DNA of 64,000 nucleotides from Pseudoalteromonas sp. MM1 (GTDB taxonomy: Bacteria > Pseudomonadota > Gammaproteobacteria > Enterobacterales > Alteromonadaceae), in contig NZ_AP027922.1 of NCBI RefSeq assembly GCF_030296835.1, forward strand, positions 558,001-622,000. Direction: 5' to 3'. The notes under the pieces were generated by a model, which searched no databases, had not been told where the DNA came from, and saw only the letters and a program-made list of their open reading frames with translations. Each line of letters starts with the position of its first letter. The first letter of the stretch is position 1. Positions 37,763 through 49,552 of this stretch are shown piece by piece. The position numbers and the translations under genes were made by a program.

Positions 37763-38312
37763 TATTATCCAGCTGTGTTTTTTGGTCGCGTAGTTGCGCT
37801 ACCGTTTGTAAATTATTTAAGCCAAGCAACACTGTATTACTTAATACATATTCATTAAACACTGAGAGATAGCCCGAAATTAGCGGGGTATTTGTTTGGC
37901 CATTAATATTACAGGTTACATTTACCATACCTTCTACTTGGGTAAATGTAATTTCACCTTCAATAATATGCTCATTTTTTAAAAGTGCATTAAAGGTCAT
38001 TTTATTTTGTGAAAGCGAAGTAATGGTCATTTCTCCATCCCCCCAGTCGCTTTGCCACGATTGATGCGCGCCTATACCGCTACTTGGTTCGCCTATAGTA
38101 AAAGTGATAGACGGGTCTACTTTGCCCCAAGGTGACCACGTATGCCAGAGGCCAAAATCTGACACGAGCGATTTAACGGTCGCTACATTGGCATTTATTT
38201 GTATGTTTTTATTTACGCTGTAATTTTGCGGCAGGGTTAAACCAATCAAAATAGCCACTAAAACTAACAATAAGAGCGTTTTTATAAGGATTTTAAAAAA
38301 TTTAATAGGCAC
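37731..38312 (-). CDS. SRPBCC (START-like) family protein
   Basis: This 193-aa protein has an N-terminal membrane anchor (FFKILIKTLLLLVLVAILIGLTLPQNY) and a polyketide-cyclase/START-like domain with VKSLVSDFGLWHTWSPWGKVDPSI (about 45-68), the usual opening strand and helix of SRPBCC proteins. It probably binds a hydrophobic ligand; which one is unknown. It overlaps the TIGR03899 gene by 32 bp. Confidence 0.8.
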   Translation of the reverse strand: MPIKFFKILIKTLLLLVLVAILIGLTLPQNYSVNKNIQINANVATVKSLVSDFGLWHTWSPWGKVDPSITFTIGEPSSGIGAHQSWQSDWGDGEMTITSLSQNKMTFNALLKNEHIIEGEITFTQVEGMVNVTCNINGQTNTPLISGYLSVFNEYVLSNTVLLGLNNLQTVAQLRDQKTQLDNNDSKISPSEN

Positions 38313-38454
38313 ACCTTTTACGAGTTTTTTAGTTTGAAATATAACAACTTTTTATTAATCGACTATAGTATGAATTAGCCTATAAACCAAAAATATATTT
38401 TTTAGTAAATAGGTATGAGTTTATTTAAGTATTAAAACTGATAAAGGGAAGATA

Positions 38455-40656
38455 ATGTCGTCAGAACAAAGCGATTTTTTATTTTTAGCGCCAGATACAG
38501 AAGAAGAAATACGCCCAGAGCTAGCTGATTTTTGGGATGTTTTAATTGTTGATGACGATCCTGAAATACATTCGGTGACTAAGCTTGCTTTATCCGGCGT
38601 TGAGTTTTGGGGGGCAGGGCTACGTTTTCATGATGCCTACTCTGGTGAGGAGGCAATCGAGATACTTAAAAATAACAAAACTATATCAGTTATATTTTTA
38701 GATGTGGTTATGGAGTCTGATGATGCGGGTTTGCAAGTTGTAAAACGCGTACGCGAGGAGCTTGATAACCAACATGTGAGAATTATTTTACGTACGGGGC
38801 AAGCTGGTAACACGCCTGAAGAAAAGGTAATTCGCGAATACGACATTAATGACTATAAAACAAAAACCGAGTTAACCCGTTCAAAGCTTGTTACATCGCT
38901 CATTACAGCAATACGCTCGTACGAACAAGTGTGTAAACTTGAGTATCAAAGCGATGCAATGAACACCATAGTGTCGGCTTCAAAGTCTATTTTAGGGCTT
39001 ACTGACATAAAAGTGCTGTGCAAGGAAATTATAAAGCACTTAGGTATTATTTTAGAGTGCCAGCAAGTGGGATTAGTGTGCAGTAAACTTGATGGTGAAA
39101 ACCATATACAAGTACTTGGTGGTAGCGGCCATTATGAAAGTTACTTTGGCGAAAAGCTTGTTAATGTAGACAGTGTTGCATTTGCTCAAGTTGAACAGTG
39201 TTTTGAAACAGCAAAGCATACTCAATCCGATTCGAGTGTCACTTTTATTGTAAAAAGTAAGCACCGCCAAGCTGCTATTTATTTAGAGTGTGAGCATAAA
39301 CCGAGTGATGCACAACTGCAATTTGCAGAGATTTTTCTTACTAATGTGAGTGTAGCTCTTGATAACGTTAGGTTGTTTGTAAAACTAAGAGATGCAGCCT
39401 ACAAAGATGTACTCACTGGTATTTCCAACCGTACTAATTTTATTGAGCGGGTGGTGCGTTATCAAAAACCACATGTGAATGACTACGTTTTTGTATTAAT
39501 TGATGTGATTGGTTTTGCCGATATTAACAATGGCTTAGGGCAAGAAATTGGCAACCACTTATTAATTGGAATTGTGAAAAGGCTTAAAGATGCTTACCCA
39601 GATGCAAAATTGCTATCACGTATAGGGGCTGATGTATTTGGCTTTATTATTCGTCAAACTGAATTTAATGTTGAGCAATTTAATGAGGTACTCAGCAAAC
39701 CTTTTAGTGCGGGTGAGCATCTTTTGCCAATCGATTTTAGAATTGGTTTGTGTCAGCAACAAGATTTTCAGAGCACAGGGTTAGATACACTCAAAGTGGC
39801 ATATATTGCCTTAAACCAAGCTAAAAAGCTTAAAAGCAAAGAAGGTGTTTATTACGATATTGATATGCAAGACAAAATGGCTTGGCGCTTAGGTATTATT
39901 AGGCAGTTACGCCATGACTTTGCCAGAGAAAAGTTACAGGTTTGGTACCAACCCCAGCTTGCACTCGATGATTTATCGTTAATTGGCTGTGAGGCCTTAT
40001 TACGTTGGCCTTCAGAGGATGGCTCGTTTATATCTCCAGCTGTATTTGTACCATTAGCAGAGGATGCTGGTTTAATTGTTGATATTGGCCAATGGGTGTT
40101 AGAACAAGCATGTCAGCAGCAAAAACGTTTAGAGGCGCTGGGTGAAGAAATTTGTATAGCTGTAAATGTATCTGTGCCGCAATTTAAGGTGAAAGGCTAC
40201 GCGACAACAGTAAAAAACACCTTACAAAAGTACGATGTTAAACCGTGCAACATAGAGTTGGAAGTGACTGAAAGTGTAGTCATGGATGAATTAGAAACTG
40301 TAATTAATACTTTAAAAGAGTTAAAGGAATTAGGCGTAGAAGTGGCGATTGATGATTTTGGAACGGGCTTTTCTTCATTAAGTTATTTACAAAGCTTGCC
40401 ACTCGATAGGCTAAAAATAGACCGTGCATTTGTAAAAGACCTACCCGATAACGACACAGGTGCCATTGCTGCTTTGGTCGTGTCGCTTGGTGCTAAACTA
40501 GGACTAAAAACAATTGCCGAAGGTGTAGAAACACAACAGCAGGCAGAGTTTTTGAAAAACTTAGGGTGTGATGAAGTACAAGGTTTTATGTACGCTAAGC
40601 CAATGCCTGAGCAAGAACTTTTAGAGTTTATTAAGGAACGAAATAAAAAAACTTAA
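38455..40656 (+). CDS. Response regulator with DUF3369, degenerate GGDEF and EAL domains
   Basis: This is a 733-aa regulator of cyclic di-GMP. The receiver domain occupies about 25-150: acidic cluster VDDD (32-35), phosphoacceptor Asp83 in FLDVVM and Lys in KTKTEL. A DUF3369 sensor region follows (about 165-300). The GGDEF domain (about 310-450) has GADVF at the active site, so cyclase activity is unlikely. The EAL domain (about 475-725) keeps EALLRW, the Asn in NVSVPQF, TES, DDFGTGFSSL, the Lys in LKIDRAF and the ETQQQAE glutamate. It is therefore predicted to be a phosphodiesterase controlled by phosphorylation. No sensor kinase is adjacent. Confidence 0.9.
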   Translation: MSSEQSDFLFLAPDTEEEIRPELADFWDVLIVDDDPEIHSVTKLALSGVEFWGAGLRFHDAYSGEEAIEILKNNKTISVIFLDVVMESDDAGLQVVKRVREELDNQHVRIILRTGQAGNTPEEKVIREYDINDYKTKTELTRSKLVTSLITAIRSYEQVCKLEYQSDAMNTIVSASKSILGLTDIKVLCKEIIKHLGIILECQQVGLVCSKLDGENHIQVLGGSGHYESYFGEKLVNVDSVAFAQVEQCFETAKHTQSDSSVTFIVKSKHRQAAIYLECEHKPSDAQLQFAEIFLTNVSVALDNVRLFVKLRDAAYKDVLTGISNRTNFIERVVRYQKPHVNDYVFVLIDVIGFADINNGLGQEIGNHLLIGIVKRLKDAYPDAKLLSRIGADVFGFIIRQTEFNVEQFNEVLSKPFSAGEHLLPIDFRIGLCQQQDFQSTGLDTLKVAYIALNQAKKLKSKEGVYYDIDMQDKMAWRLGIIRQLRHDFAREKLQVWYQPQLALDDLSLIGCEALLRWPSEDGSFISPAVFVPLAEDAGLIVDIGQWVLEQACQQQKRLEALGEEICIAVNVSVPQFKVKGYATTVKNTLQKYDVKPCNIELEVTESVVMDELETVINTLKELKELGVEVAIDDFGTGFSSLSYLQSLPLDRLKIDRAFVKDLPDNDTGAIAALVVSLGAKLGLKTIAEGVETQQQAEFLKNLGCDEVQGFMYAKPMPEQELLEFIKERNKKT

Positions 40657-40765
40657 TATAAACAGACCACATTTTAGCAAGGTGCGATATAGGCAGGTAA
40701 TGTTGTATAAATAAGCAATATATTAGGATATAATTCGCGCCTTTTGTTATTTAACGGCCAATACT

Positions 40766-42949
40766 ATGAGCTCCCTTAAAGCTGAACGCGCGCTATTTTC
40801 GTACCCCAAATATTGGGCTGAATGTTATGGTACCGCCCCATTTTTACCTACCACTCGCGAAGAAATGGACGCTCTTGGCTGGGATAGCTGCGACATTATA
40901 ATAATTAGCGGCGATGCCTATGTTGATCACCCTAGTTTTGGTATGGCAGTTATTGGCCGTGTACTTGAAGCACAAGGCTTTAGAGTCGGGATAATTGCTC
41001 AACCAGATTGGCAATCAAAAGATGCCTTTATGGGGCTTGGTAAACCAAACTTATTTTTTGGTGTAACAGCCGGCAACATGGATTCGATGATTAACCGCTA
41101 CACGGCTGAAAAGCGCATGCGCCATGACGATGCCTATACACCAGGTAATGTAGGCGGAAAGCGTCCCGACCGAGCGGTGATGATTTATTCTCAGCGCTTA
41201 CGCGAAGCCTACAAAGGCGTACCTATTGTTATTGGTGGTATTGAAGCAAGCTTGCGCCGTATTGCTCATTACGACTACTGGCAAGAAAAAGTACGCCGTA
41301 GTATTTTATTTGACTCTAAAGCCGACATTCTTATTTATGGTAATGCAGAGCGTCCGCTGGTGGAAGTGGCTCACCGTATTGCTGCCGGTGAGACTATGGA
41401 TACCATTCAGGATATTCGGGGTACCGCGGTTATTCGTAAAGAGCCAATACCGGGCTGGCGCGGAAGTGATTCAACAGCGATTGATAAAATAGGAAAAATT
41501 GATCCTATTCCAAACCCTTACGGCGCTGATGATGTTGGGTGTAGTAAATCAGAGTTTAAACAAGCCGGTATCGATTTAAAAGCAGAAGCTGCAAAGCCTA
41601 TTACTATTCAGCCTGCGCGTCCTAAACCGTGGGAAAAAACCTACGTTAAACTCCCTGCATTTGAGCAAGTAAGTGTTAATAAGCCTTTGTACGCCCACGC
41701 ATCACGAATTTTACATCAAGAGACCAACCCAGGTTGTGCTCGTGCGTTATTTCAGCGTCATGGCGATCGCTCTATCTGGGTTAACCCGCCGGCCTTTCCG
41801 CTGGAAACTCATGAAATGGATGATGTATTTGGTTTACCTTATCAGCGTATACCGCATCCAAGTTATGGTGATGCGAAAATACCCGCCTACGACATGATCA
41901 AAACGTCAGTTAATATTATGCGTGGTTGTTTTGGTGGTTGTTCGTTTTGCTCTATAACTGAACATGAAGGGCGTATTATTCAAAGTCGCTCACAAGAGTC
42001 GATTATCGACGAAATAGAACAAATTAGAGATAAAGTACCTGGGTTTACCGGTGTTATTTCTGATTTAGGTGGTCCAACGGCCAACATGTATAAATTGCGC
42101 TGTACGAGTAAAAAGGCAGAAAGTACCTGTAGGCGACTCTCATGTGTTTACCCTGATATATGTAAGCACATGGACACAGATCATACACCTACTATCGATT
42201 TGTACAAAAAGGCCCGTGAAGTCAAAGGCATTAAAAAGATTTTAATTGCCTCAGGCGTTCGTTACGATTTAGCTGTTCAAGACCCTCGTTATGTAAAAGA
42301 GTTGGTGACACATCATGTGGGTGGCTATTTAAAAATTGCCCCTGAGCACACAGAAGATGGTCCTTTGTCTAAAATGATGAAGCCAGGTATGGGTGCTTAC
42401 GATCAATTTAAAGAACTATTTGATAAGTACTCAAAAGAAGCCGGTAAAAAGCAGTATTTAATACCATACTTTATTTCAGCGCACCCAGGTACCAAAGACG
42501 AAGACATGGTTAACATGGCATTGTGGCTTAAATCTAACGATTTTAAATTGGATCAAGTGCAAAACTTTTACCCGTCGCCTATGGCCAATGCAACCACTAT
42601 TTACCATACAGAAATGAACTCGTTGCGGAATATTAAAAACAACAAAGAGCAAGTGCCAGTACCAAAAGGAGCACGCCAACGTCGCCTACACAAAGCAATA
42701 TTGCGTTATCACGATCCATCAGGATGGCCAATGATCCGCGAAGCACTGCGTAGTATGGGGAAAGCTAATTTAATTGGTAAAGGCCCTAGTTGCTTGGTAC
42801 CCGAAGAAGGGCGAGATGAAAAAAGCAAAGGCGGTAATAAAGGTAAAGGTGGGCGTCTTGCACTAACGCGCCATACTGGCTTTAGCCAATTTAAAAAGGC
42901 TAACACTAAGCCTAAAGTAGGTGGGAATCGCCAACGTGCTTCTCGGTAA
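40766..42949 (+). CDS. ygiQ: YgiQ family radical SAM protein
   Basis: This is a 727-aa radical SAM protein of the YgiQ family, function unproven. It has an N-terminal B12-binding-like domain, the cluster motif [13 protein letters not shown] (CxxxCxxC, about residue 390) and a C-terminal DUF3362-type region (about 600-700) that ends in a Lys/Gly-rich tail ([13 protein letters not shown]). Length is normal. It is a single gene ending in a bidirectional terminator. Confidence 0.93.
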   Translation: MSSLKAERALFSYPKYWAECYGTAPFLPTTREEMDALGWDSCDIIIISGDAYVDHPSFGMAVIGRVLEAQGFRVGIIAQPDWQSKDAFMGLGKPNLFFGVTAGNMDSMINRYTAEKRMRHDDAYTPGNVGGKRPDRAVMIYSQRLREAYKGVPIVIGGIEASLRRIAHYDYWQEKVRRSILFDSKADILIYGNAERPLVEVAHRIAAGETMDTIQDIRGTAVIRKEPIPGWRGSDSTAIDKIGKIDPIPNPYGADDVGCSKSEFKQAGIDLKAEAAKPITIQPARPKPWEKTYVKLPAFEQVSVNKPLYAHASRILHQETNPGCARALFQRHGDRSIWVNPPAFPLETHEMDDVFGLPYQRIPHPSYGDAKIPAYDMIKTSVNIMRGCFGGCSFCSITEHEGRIIQSRSQESIIDEIEQIRDKVPGFTGVISDLGGPTANMYKLRCTSKKAESTCRRLSCVYPDICKHMDTDHTPTIDLYKKAREVKGIKKILIASGVRYDLAVQDPRYVKELVTHHVGGYLKIAPEHTEDGPLSKMMKPGMGAYDQFKELFDKYSKEAGKKQYLIPYFISAHPGTKDEDMVNMALWLKSNDFKLDQVQNFYPSPMANATTIYHTEMNSLRNIKNNKEQVPVPKGARQRRLHKAILRYHDPSGWPMIREALRSMGKANLIGKGPSCLVPEEGRDEKSKGGNKGKGGRLALTRHTGFSQFKKANTKPKVGGNRQRASR

Positions 42950-42967
42950 GCGTTAAAATAAACAAAT

Positions 42968-43004
42968 AAAAAACCCGATACTGTTACTCAGTATCGGGTT
43001 TTTT
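42968..43004. terminator. Bidirectional terminator, ygiQ / chemoreceptor
   Basis: AAAAAACCCGATACTG faces CAGTATCGGGTTTTTT with loop TTACT, between convergent genes. Confidence 0.9.
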
Positions 43005-43035
43005 ATTGGGTTAATTTACTGCTATTAGGTGTGCA

Positions 43036-45063
43036 TTACACCTTAAAGTTTTCTACCGATATTCTTAGCTCTTCAGCAAGTTTGGCTACTTCTGAGCTTG
43101 AAATGTTTGTTTGATTTGCACCCTCAGCCGTTTGCTCGGCTATAGCCACAATTGACTCTAAACGTTCACTAATTTCTTGTGATACTTGTTGCTGCTCTTG
43201 CGCTGCGGTAGATATTTCTTCGCTTACGTCGTGTGCTTGCGATACTGCGAGCGTAATTGAGTCTAATGCGCTGCTTGCTAGGTCGCTTTGCTCAACACAC
43301 GATACCGCTTGCTGCTTACCTTTATCCATTGCTGTTACAGCCGCTTCTGCGCCACTTTGAAGCGATTCAATCATAGATTGTATCTCTTGGGTCGACTCTT
43401 GCGTTTTGCTTGCCAGTGAGCGTACTTCATCCGCTACTACCGCAAAACCTCGGCCATATTCACCTGCACGTGCCGCTTCAATTGCAGCGTTGAGTGCTAA
43501 TAGGTTGGTTTGCTCTGCAATGCCGCGTATTACATCTAAAATACTGCCTATAGATGCACTGTCTTGATGAAGTTTATTAATAACACCGGCTGCATCGTCA
43601 ACCTCGCGAGCAAGTTGCTCAATAGTCGCTTTATTTTGATGAGAAATACCTTTTACACGTTCAGCTTCTTTATCGGCATTTTTAATTTCGTTTAGTGCTT
43701 GTTGTGCGCTATTACTTACTGTTTGCGACGTGCTGCTCATTTCGGTTGTCGCTGTGGCTGCTTGCTCTACTTGTGCTTGTTGGTTACGGATAGCTTGGCT
43801 TGATTCACCGGTAATGGCCGATGTTTGCTCAGACGCTGCTGCTAATTGAGTTGAGCGTGAAATAATACCCTTAATTAAGCTACGTAAGCTGTCTATTAAA
43901 GTGTTACAGCTTTTTGACAGCTCGCCAAATTCATCTTTTGCAGAGTCATCTAAGCGTTGGGTCATATCACCGCTGGCGACAATATCTAAAATACGATTAA
44001 CTTCAGCCAGTGGCTTAGTGATTCTATTTACAGTAAGGATCGCGATAGCAATTGCTATTATCGTTGCGATGATCATACCTGCCCATGTCCATAAATTTGC
44101 TGAGTCTACATCTTTGCGTACACCTTCTTGCAGTTTATATGCAACAGTACTTGCCTGCGTCACTAAATCATCAATTTGCGACAGTGCCATCGCGGTAGCT
44201 TGCTCTGATTGGGCAAGTTCCTTTTCGGTAAGAGCAATGGCATCAATTAGGCGTTGTTTATTGGCTACTAAGCTATTATTGCCGTTGATATTTTCTATCA
44301 GCGTATCAACGTATTCTTGTAAATCACTATATAAATCGTTGTTATCTTGCTCTATGGCTGGTTTGATTAAAGCTAAGGTACGAATTACCTCTTCCAGATA
44401 GTAAGCTTGTTCATTTTTAACAATATCTAATGTGTTTGTTGTTTTCACCGTTAGCATATCGGTACTGTTACTTACCACCGACATAAAATTGTTTTCTAAG
44501 TTATTGGCTGCTTGATAGGCGCGCGGGTGATTTTGCTCAAAGTTATCAATATCAGTAATATCAAGTACCACAGAATTGGCATCTTCCGCTGCAATTTCTA
44601 TTGTTTCTAGTTGCGCTGTGAGAGTTTTATTAAGCGCCAGTTGTTTATCTTTATCAGCTAATAAGTTTTCTACTGTGCTTAAAAAGCTTAAGTAGGTTTT
44701 TTCTACAGCTTGGCTTTTTTGACTAAGTGATGCATCGTCTTTAACGACGCGTTGTAAGTCGGCGTGCAGTGAATTGAATTTGTCTTTTTGCTCAAGTACT
44801 TTTTGTTTTATAGGAGTGAGCTGTGCGCTTGAGGTGGTATAAAAACTAGCTTGCGCTGCTTTACTCATTAAAATAAATTCAGCTTGTAGTTCTGAGCTTT
44901 TATTTAGCGCGGGCAGTGATAACTGATTTACCTGCTGGGTAGAACGGTCAATGCTCGCAATTTTTATTAAAGAGTTACCACCAATGATTATGAGTAATAA
45001 GGTGATAAATATAAAACCGCACCAAATACGTTGGCTTACTGTCAGATTCATATGGATTTCCAT
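43036..45063 (-). CDS. Methyl-accepting chemotaxis protein
   Basis: This is a 675-aa transmembrane chemoreceptor. TM1 is near 12-32 ([17 protein letters not shown]), followed by a long helical periplasmic sensor of about 290 residues, TM2 near 325-346 ([19 protein letters not shown]) and HAMP ([21 protein letters not shown]). The signalling hairpin has its conserved tip [14 protein letters not shown] (about 545-558). There is no obvious CheB/CheR-tethering pentapeptide at the C-terminus. The ligand is unknown. The start may be the Met at 45051 rather than 45063. Confidence 0.9.
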   Translation of the reverse strand: MEIHMNLTVSQRIWCGFIFITLLLIIIGGNSLIKIASIDRSTQQVNQLSLPALNKSSELQAEFILMSKAAQASFYTTSSAQLTPIKQKVLEQKDKFNSLHADLQRVVKDDASLSQKSQAVEKTYLSFLSTVENLLADKDKQLALNKTLTAQLETIEIAAEDANSVVLDITDIDNFEQNHPRAYQAANNLENNFMSVVSNSTDMLTVKTTNTLDIVKNEQAYYLEEVIRTLALIKPAIEQDNNDLYSDLQEYVDTLIENINGNNSLVANKQRLIDAIALTEKELAQSEQATAMALSQIDDLVTQASTVAYKLQEGVRKDVDSANLWTWAGMIIATIIAIAIAILTVNRITKPLAEVNRILDIVASGDMTQRLDDSAKDEFGELSKSCNTLIDSLRSLIKGIISRSTQLAAASEQTSAITGESSQAIRNQQAQVEQAATATTEMSSTSQTVSNSAQQALNEIKNADKEAERVKGISHQNKATIEQLAREVDDAAGVINKLHQDSASIGSILDVIRGIAEQTNLLALNAAIEAARAGEYGRGFAVVADEVRSLASKTQESTQEIQSMIESLQSGAEAAVTAMDKGKQQAVSCVEQSDLASSALDSITLAVSQAHDVSEEISTAAQEQQQVSQEISERLESIVAIAEQTAEGANQTNISSSEVAKLAEELRISVENFKV

Positions 45064-45163
45064 TTAAAGTACTTCAATCACATCTTATCGGCTTGCTAAC
45101 CAATAAGTTAAGCAATTAATATCTATTAATTTAAATTTAACATATGTAGTGGGGTTTTACAGT

Positions 45164-45982
45164 TTATTTAGATAAAAGCGTGGATTTTTCTACTATTTTT
45201 TGCTTAGTTTGCAAGTCTATCATTGTTAAAGCGCCGCCCCATACGCACCCTGTATCAAGCGCATGTATGTGATTGAGCTGAGTAACTCCCTCAAGAGCAG
45301 CCCAGTGGCCAAAAATGAGGTTTTTTTCTAATGCTTTTATATTAGGGTGGGTAAACCAAGCTGTTAACGATTTATTATCGTTAATTGCGCCTTTTGCACT
45401 GAGCTCTAATGTGTTGCTACTGGTTAAAAAGCGCATGCGAGTAAAGTAGTTAACAATGTACCTGAACTTATCAAAATCGTTTAAATTCTCATGCCAAACA
45501 GTGGGGTGTGGCTGATACATTTTTTCAAAAAAGTGCTTCGCATTAGCTGATTGATAACAACGCTGAGCAAACTGTGCATGTTTAAGTGCGCTTTTTATAG
45601 ACCAATCTGGGTTAAGCCCTGCATGCGATATAAAGCTGTTGTGCTGAGCTAAATAAAGTGCAAGCGGTTGGGTTTGTAAATAGGCAATATAATTAGGCAG
45701 TTTTTTACTATCAAAAATATCACCGAGTTTATCCTTGGGGTTTATCGGCTTATTAAGGTAGTGGCAGGCAACCATGTGTAAATCATGATTACCTAAAGTA
45801 ACAGTCATGCTGTCTTGATGGCGATAAATATAATCTAGGCAGGCCAGAGAGTCGGGGCCACGTGCGACGATATCGCCAACTAAGTAAAGGTGATCTTTGC
45901 TTGGGTTAAAATCAACCCGTTTGAGCAAGCGACTAAACTCTTTAAAGCAGCCTTGTAAATCACCAATTGCGTAATCAGCCAT
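45164..45982 (-). CDS. apaH: Symmetrical bis(5'-nucleosyl)-tetraphosphatase
   Basis: ApaH hydrolyses Ap4A to two ADP and, in known members, decaps Np4-capped RNA. The phosphoesterase motifs are clear: YAIGDLQGCFKEF (4-16), LVGDIVARGPDSL (about 34-46), GNHDLH (about 63-68) and the C-terminal ALDTGCVWGGAL. The 272-aa length is normal. It is the last gene of the lptD-surA-pdxA-rsmA-apaG-apaH series, 11 bp after apaG. Confidence 0.95.
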   Translation of the reverse strand: MADYAIGDLQGCFKEFSRLLKRVDFNPSKDHLYLVGDIVARGPDSLACLDYIYRHQDSMTVTLGNHDLHMVACHYLNKPINPKDKLGDIFDSKKLPNYIAYLQTQPLALYLAQHNSFISHAGLNPDWSIKSALKHAQFAQRCYQSANAKHFFEKMYQPHPTVWHENLNDFDKFRYIVNYFTRMRFLTSSNTLELSAKGAINDNKSLTAWFTHPNIKALEKNLIFGHWAALEGVTQLNHIHALDTGCVWGGALTMIDLQTKQKIVEKSTLLSK

Positions 45983-45993
45983 GGTGCTTTTTA

Positions 45994-46383
45994 CTAATGT
46001 AAAATGTTAGGGCACGCTAAACGAAATACGCTTATAGGTGCTTCAAACTCAGAGCCAAATTCATTGCGCAGTGTATAATGTCCCTGCATAGTGCCAACAG
46101 GAGTATCTAATATTGCGCCACTGGTGTATTTGTAAGTTTCGCCTGGGCCTATAACGGGGGTTTCGCCCACAACGCCTTCGCCCTCTACTTCAACTTCTTT
46201 CCCGTTGGCATCGGTGATCAACCAATAACGGCTTAAAAGTTTAGCGCTGCAAAGGCTGTGGTTTTTAATTGTCACTGAGTAGGCAAAAACGTATTTTTCT
46301 AGCTCAGGCTGAGATTGCCCTTCAACATAAAAAGTCTCTACAGAGACTTTTACAGGAGAGCCAATATTACTGCTTGTTGTCAT
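45994..46383 (-). CDS. apaG: ApaG domain protein
   Basis: ApaG is a 129-aa fibronectin-III-like protein of uncertain function, linked to cobalt resistance and phenotypes of the apaGH operon. Typical blocks are [14 protein letters not shown] (about 26-39), [28 protein letters not shown] and [18 protein letters not shown]. It overlaps the end of rsmA by 17 bp. Confidence 0.95.
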   Translation of the reverse strand: MTTSSNIGSPVKVSVETFYVEGQSQPELEKYVFAYSVTIKNHSLCSAKLLSRYWLITDANGKEVEVEGEGVVGETPVIGPGETYKYTSGAILDTPVGTMQGHYTLRNEFGSEFEAPISVFRLACPNILH

Positions 46384-47173
46384 AAATCCAATTAGCTATA
46401 TCAATAAATTGTTGTAACGTTAGGCTTTCAGCACGCAAGGTAATATCTATACCAATGCTGGTAAGCTCATCGGCGGTGAGTAAATTGCCTAAGCTGTTAC
46501 GCAGTGTTTTACGGCGCTGATTAAACGCTTCTAAACACACGGTGTTTAAAATTTTCACGCTTTTAGCGGTACGTTGCTCGGCTTTTTTAGGGATCAGACG
46601 AATAACCGCAGAGTCTACTTTAGGGGCTGGTTTAAAGCACTCTGGCGGTACTTCAACCACTGGCATTGCGTGGCAGTAGTATTGTGTCATCACACTTAAG
46701 CGGCCAAATGTTTTGCTGCCAGGGCCTGCAACCATACGTTTTACTACTTCTTTTTGCAGCATAAAGTGCATGTGCTCAATATGATCAGCAAACTCAAAAA
46801 GATGAAACAGTAATGGCGTAGAAATATTGTAAGGCAGGTTGCCAAATACTTTTAATTTTTTGTCATCGCGTACAAGGCTTGCAAAGTCAAACTTCATTGC
46901 ATCGCCTTGGTTTACGTTTAATTTAGGACCTAAAAAAGGGTGCTCAATTAAACGCTGGGCTAAGTCTTTATCTAGCTCAACAACAGTAAGTTGGCCGCTT
47001 AAATCGGCAACAGGTTCGGTAATTGCGCCTAAGCCTGGGCCAATTTCTACTAGATTGTCTTGTGGTTTAGGATCGATTGCAGTCACTATTTTATCAATGA
47101 TAGATTCATCAAATAAAAAGTTTTGCCCAAAACGTTTTCGGGCGCGGTGTCCTAAATGTACTTTATCGGTCAT
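46367..47173 (-). CDS. rsmA: 16S rRNA dimethyladenosine transferase
   Basis: RsmA (KsgA) dimethylates A1518 and A1519 of 16S rRNA during 30S assembly. SAM-binding [14 protein letters not shown] (about 42-55) and the catalytic NLPYNIS motif (about 112-118) are present. The 268-aa length is normal. It overlaps pdxA upstream by 4 bp and apaG downstream by 17 bp, so translation is coupled. Confidence 0.97.
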   Translation of the reverse strand: MTDKVHLGHRARKRFGQNFLFDESIIDKIVTAIDPKPQDNLVEIGPGLGAITEPVADLSGQLTVVELDKDLAQRLIEHPFLGPKLNVNQGDAMKFDFASLVRDDKKLKVFGNLPYNISTPLLFHLFEFADHIEHMHFMLQKEVVKRMVAGPGSKTFGRLSVMTQYYCHAMPVVEVPPECFKPAPKVDSAVIRLIPKKAEQRTAKSVKILNTVCLEAFNQRRKTLRNSLGNLLTADELTSIGIDITLRAESLTLQQFIDIANWIYDNKQ

Positions 47174-48162
47174 TGATTCTGTGCTTTTTCATGGGCGAGC
47201 TTAATTGCTTCGCGGATCGCTAATTCAAAACTGCCAACCTCAGCGTCACCAGTACCTGCTAAATCAAGCGCAGTACCGTGATCAACCGAAGTGCGGATAA
47301 ATGGTAAACCTAAGGTTATATTTACCGAGTTACCAAATCCTTTGTATTTTAGCACAGGTAAACCCTGATCGTGATACATAGCAAGCACGGCATCGGCTTG
47401 AGATAGGTATTTATCTTGAAATAAGGTATCGGCAGGAAGCGGACCGATTAAATTCATACCTTGGCTGTTTAAAAGCTCAAGCGTAGGTGAAATCGTTTCT
47501 ATTTCTTCTGTGCCTAAATGACCGTCTTCACCAGCATGAGGGTTCAATCCACACACTAAGATTTTTGGTTGCTCAATACCAAACTTAGTTTGTAAGTCGT
47601 GGTTTAAAATACTAACAACTTTGGTTAAACGTTCTTGTGTAATTGCACGCGATACATAAGCAAGCGGTATATGTGTGGTAACAAGGGCAACACGTAAACC
47701 TTCGGTCGCTAGCATCATTACTACATCGGAGGTACCTGATTGCTGGGCAAAGTACTCAGTGTGGCCACTAAACGAAATACCGGCTTTATTAATAATTCCT
47801 TTATGAACAGGGCCGGTGACGACGGCATCAAAGGTACCGTCCATGTTTTTTTCGCTAGCAATGCGCAAGGTATCAAGCACGTATTGACCGTTTAAATCAT
47901 CTAGTTCACCGAGCTTCACAGAGGTGCCTAAATCGACTTGGTGAATATAAACACTACCTGCTGGCGCAATGGCTGCAGGGGCATCTTCATCAAAATCAAT
48001 TAGCTCAATGTTAAGGCCTAAGTGTTGGGCGCGTTCTTTTAATAATTGCTTGTCGGCTATCACAACAAGTTGAGCTTGCCATTGTTGCTGCGCTAATTGC
48101 AGCAACAAGTCTGGACCAATCCCCGCAGGCTCACCCGGGGTAATTGCAATTCGTAATGTCAT
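47170..48162 (-). CDS. pdxA: 4-hydroxythreonine-4-phosphate dehydrogenase
   Basis: PdxA oxidises 4-phosphohydroxy-L-threonine in pyridoxal phosphate synthesis. Characteristic blocks include the N-terminal [13 protein letters not shown] (6-18), FSGHTEYFA (about 132-140), [13 protein letters not shown] (about 205-217) and [13 protein letters not shown] with metal-binding His. The 330-aa length is standard. It lies 2 bp downstream of surA. Confidence 0.97.
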   Translation of the reverse strand: MTLRIAITPGEPAGIGPDLLLQLAQQQWQAQLVVIADKQLLKERAQHLGLNIELIDFDEDAPAAIAPAGSVYIHQVDLGTSVKLGELDDLNGQYVLDTLRIASEKNMDGTFDAVVTGPVHKGIINKAGISFSGHTEYFAQQSGTSDVVMMLATEGLRVALVTTHIPLAYVSRAITQERLTKVVSILNHDLQTKFGIEQPKILVCGLNPHAGEDGHLGTEEIETISPTLELLNSQGMNLIGPLPADTLFQDKYLSQADAVLAMYHDQGLPVLKYKGFGNSVNITLGLPFIRTSVDHGTALDLAGTGDAEVGSFELAIREAIKLAHEKAQNQ

Positions 48163-48164
48163 AA

Positions 48165-49460
48165 TTACTCGTCTACAGGGAAAATTTCAACATGGGCTTG
48201 TTCGCGCATTTCTTGCTGCCAGTTAAAACTTTCTTCTTTAAATTTACGATTAAACAACATGCCGTGCGCACGGTTACGTTTAGCTAGCTCGGTTTTATCT
48301 GCTACACGTTTATCTAAAAGTTGTACTATGTGCCAACCAAATTGTGTTCTAAATGGTTCACTAATTTGATTTTTATCAAGTGATAACAAAGTATCTTTAA
48401 ACGCGGGTACATACGTTGTAGGGTCAGTCCAATCGTATTCACCGCCTTTAAGGGCTGAGCCTGGATCTTCTGAGTATTCTTTAGCAAGTTCTGCAAAGTC
48501 AGCGTTTCCTGCACGTAAATCTTTGGCAAACCCAGCGAGCATGCTACGTGCTTTTTCTTCACTTAAAATAATTGAAGGCTTAATAAGAATATGGCGTGAG
48601 CGTACTTCTGTGGTTTCTACTAATTGGCGACCACGTACATCTTGCACCTTAATTATATGAAAGCCAGCACCAGAGCGAAGAGGGCCAACAATAGCGCCTT
48701 TCTTTTGACCTTTTACTGCTTCGGCAAATAACGAAGGCATTTCGTTAATACCCATATAGCCGAGTTGTCCGCCTTCAAGTGCCTTTGAGCCACCTGATGA
48801 AGAGATTGCGATACGCTTAAACTCTTGGCCATCGTTTAATAACTCAATAACTTTATCAGCACGGGTTTTAGCACTGGTTATTTCATCGGGTGTTGCATCG
48901 TTAGGAATATCAATAAGAATGTGGCCAATATCATACTCTTCTGAATTTTGCCCTTGGCTTTCCATTATTTTTAACAGGTTATCTACTTCTTGTTGGCTAA
49001 TATAGATACGGCGATCTACATTGGCACGAGTAACTTGTTGGGTGGTTATTTCTTTACGAATTTCTTCGCGGTAAGCTTGAAAGCTCTCACCAGCGGCTTC
49101 AATGGTACGACGAAGATCGGCAATGCTGCCGCCCTGATCTTTTGCCATATTAGCGAGAGTTTGGTCTAACTGACTGTCTGAAATTTCAAGGCCCATACGC
49201 TCAGCCATCTGCATCATAAGCGTTTGGTTAACTAAACGCTCAACGGCTTGTACGCGCAATGTTTCGTCTTTAGGAAGTTGCTGGCCTTGCTCTGCGGCTT
49301 GCTTTTTAACACGATTAATTATGGTGTCTACTTCACTTTTTAAAATAACGCCTTGGTTTACAACACCAATTACTCTGTCGATTTCCTGTGGGGCAGCAAA
49401 TGCACCGTGGCATAAGCTTAAGCTTAAAATAGCTGTTGATAATAGTTTTTTTAAATTCAT
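48165..49460 (-). CDS. surA: Periplasmic chaperone / peptidylprolyl isomerase SurA
   Basis: SurA escorts outer-membrane proteins, including LptD, to the BAM complex. A signal peptide (about 1-22, ending GAFA) is followed by the SurA_N chaperone core ([12 protein letters not shown]) and two parvulin domains: [11 protein letters not shown].. (about 177-275) and [11 protein letters not shown].. (about 287-390), each with its GG-LG/GG-EYDW loop. The 431-aa length is normal. It lies 92 bp downstream of lptD. Confidence 0.97.
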   Translation of the reverse strand: MNLKKLLSTAILSLSLCHGAFAAPQEIDRVIGVVNQGVILKSEVDTIINRVKKQAAEQGQQLPKDETLRVQAVERLVNQTLMMQMAERMGLEISDSQLDQTLANMAKDQGGSIADLRRTIEAAGESFQAYREEIRKEITTQQVTRANVDRRIYISQQEVDNLLKIMESQGQNSEEYDIGHILIDIPNDATPDEITSAKTRADKVIELLNDGQEFKRIAISSSGGSKALEGGQLGYMGINEMPSLFAEAVKGQKKGAIVGPLRSGAGFHIIKVQDVRGRQLVETTEVRSRHILIKPSIILSEEKARSMLAGFAKDLRAGNADFAELAKEYSEDPGSALKGGEYDWTDPTTYVPAFKDTLLSLDKNQISEPFRTQFGWHIVQLLDKRVADKTELAKRNRAHGMLFNRKFKEESFNWQQEMREQAHVEIFPVDE

Positions 49461-49552
49461 ATTCTTTTTACTACTCTTCTAATAGTACTGCTTTAAAACA
49501 GGGCGTACTGCATTTTAGGGCTTTAAAGTATCACCTTAATTGCTCGTTTGCC

